From Adiantum capillus-veneris (Eukaryota > Streptophyta > Polypodiopsida > Polypodiales > Pteridaceae), in contig CM043959.1 of NCBI GenBank assembly GCA_014529385.2, positions 58,322,753-58,386,752 on the forward strand: a stretch of 64,000 nucleotides of DNA, written 5' to 3'. Below the pieces are notes generated by a model. That model searched no databases. It saw only the letters and a program-made list of their open reading frames with translations, and was not told where the DNA came from. The position numbers and the translations under genes are program-made. Below, one piece after another: positions 63,368 through 64,000 of the stretch; positions within the stretch are counted from its first letter, which is position 1, and each line of letters opens with the position of its first letter.

Positions 63368-64000
63368 CATAAGAACTTAAGTAGGTAATCCTACTAACAT
63401 TCGTGTGATGGTTGCTTGCTTCAGTTTTGACTAAAGAGAGCATTTTTCTTAAGTGGATCCGAAAGAGGATATTTCGAGATCAAGTGGACAGCCAAGAAGC
63501 GTGTGTCTTATCGAGGGTCTGTAACTAAATAGATTTAGTTAAGATTTATAGTATTTGTTGTAGATTAGTAGTTGTTGGTAGTCGAGTGAGTTGTGAGGTG
63601 ATAAAAGCGTTTGCTAGTCCATGTGTGGTAGTGAAGCGTTTTGTATTCACAAATGCAAAACTCATATAATGAGTAGGAGTAGCTTTAGGTAAGTGATTTG
63701 ATTCTTATCCAGAGCTATTCATCATTGATTTATTTATTGAAGTGTTTGTTTGCTTTTATAATCATGAAAAAGTTTGATTTTGAGGGCAAAATATAATAAA
63801 TCTGTATTGTTGACATTTTTTCATGAATGATTGATGTGCATATAAGAGAGCATTTGCAAGAGTCTGTGAAGAAAAATTAAAATTCTGCAAATATGGACAT
63901 CATACGCATATGATGTCTCAAGAGACTTGGAAATCAAATTTGAAAAATTTGTCTGCACTAGAGTGTTCAAAAGGGGTGTTCTACTCTAGGTACACCTTAA
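63368..64000 (+). mobile_element. Leader of the LTR element, running out of the window
   Basis: AT-rich sequence without an ORF. The gag would be expected beyond 64000. Confidence 0.5.

Overview
The window is nuclear DNA of a land plant with a large, repeat-filled genome. It holds one intact, recognisable host gene: an 11-exon gene on the + strand (14367-61146) for a plant S9A serine peptidase of the oligopeptidase B / prolyl oligopeptidase family. The 11 coding segments sum to 2379 nt, all junctions are GT-AG, the phases agree, and they give a 792-residue protein with a complete Ser-Asp-His triad. Four introns are enlarged by transposons (about 21.2, 3.7, 8.0 and 10.5 kb), while the other six are 76-326 bp. 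Long introns, Ty3/gypsy, Ty1/copia, hAT and several LINE groups, and very frequent (AG)n/(CT)n arrays suggest a large-genome plant such as a fern or other seed-free vascular plant. The sequence alone does not fix the species.

Layout. 1-4000: decayed Ty3/gypsy pol followed by a decayed gag-protease. 4000-7300: no gene recognised, two tandem duplications. 7300-8700: LINE ORF1 relic behind degenerate tandem repeats. 8700-13690: microsatellites and unassigned DNA. 13690-14003: antisense gypsy RT fragment just upstream of the host gene. Intron 1 (14732-35911): copia leader and gag-protease fused to a gypsy integrase end; a spliced hAT transposase gene with an L1-type LINE in one intron (14-bp target duplication); an antisense gypsy gag with leader and partial LTR; a near-complete gypsy element (LTR, PBS, gag, pol, PPT, truncated 3' LTR) lodged in LINE sequence; and an LTR/PBS/non-coding element. 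Intron 2 (36097-39746): hAT scrap, antisense LINE-like sequence, LTR piece. Intron 3 (39970-48011): antisense L1-type LINE, a candidate long LTR, LINE fragments. Intron 5 (48495-58961): antisense LINE and LTR pieces, then an LTR split by a 5.4-kb LINE with ORF1, ORF2 and two tandem palindromic 394-bp units in front. 61147-64000: downstream sequence ending in an LTR end with a tRNA-Asp-type primer site, whose element runs out of the window.

How it works together. Only the peptidase gene looks functional at protein level. Every transposon ORF examined is broken by stops, frameshifts or deletions. Many of the in-frame stops fit TGG to TGA or CAG to TAG changes, as expected for old, methylated insertions. 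The host must splice across introns holding sense-oriented LTRs and LINEs with their own promoter-like and polyadenylation-like signals. No CRISPR array, bacterial operon, rRNA or tRNA gene was recognised. The most unusual structure is the tandem palindromic unit at 52264-53277, which contains two head-to-head copies of the same LINE family's 3' tail.
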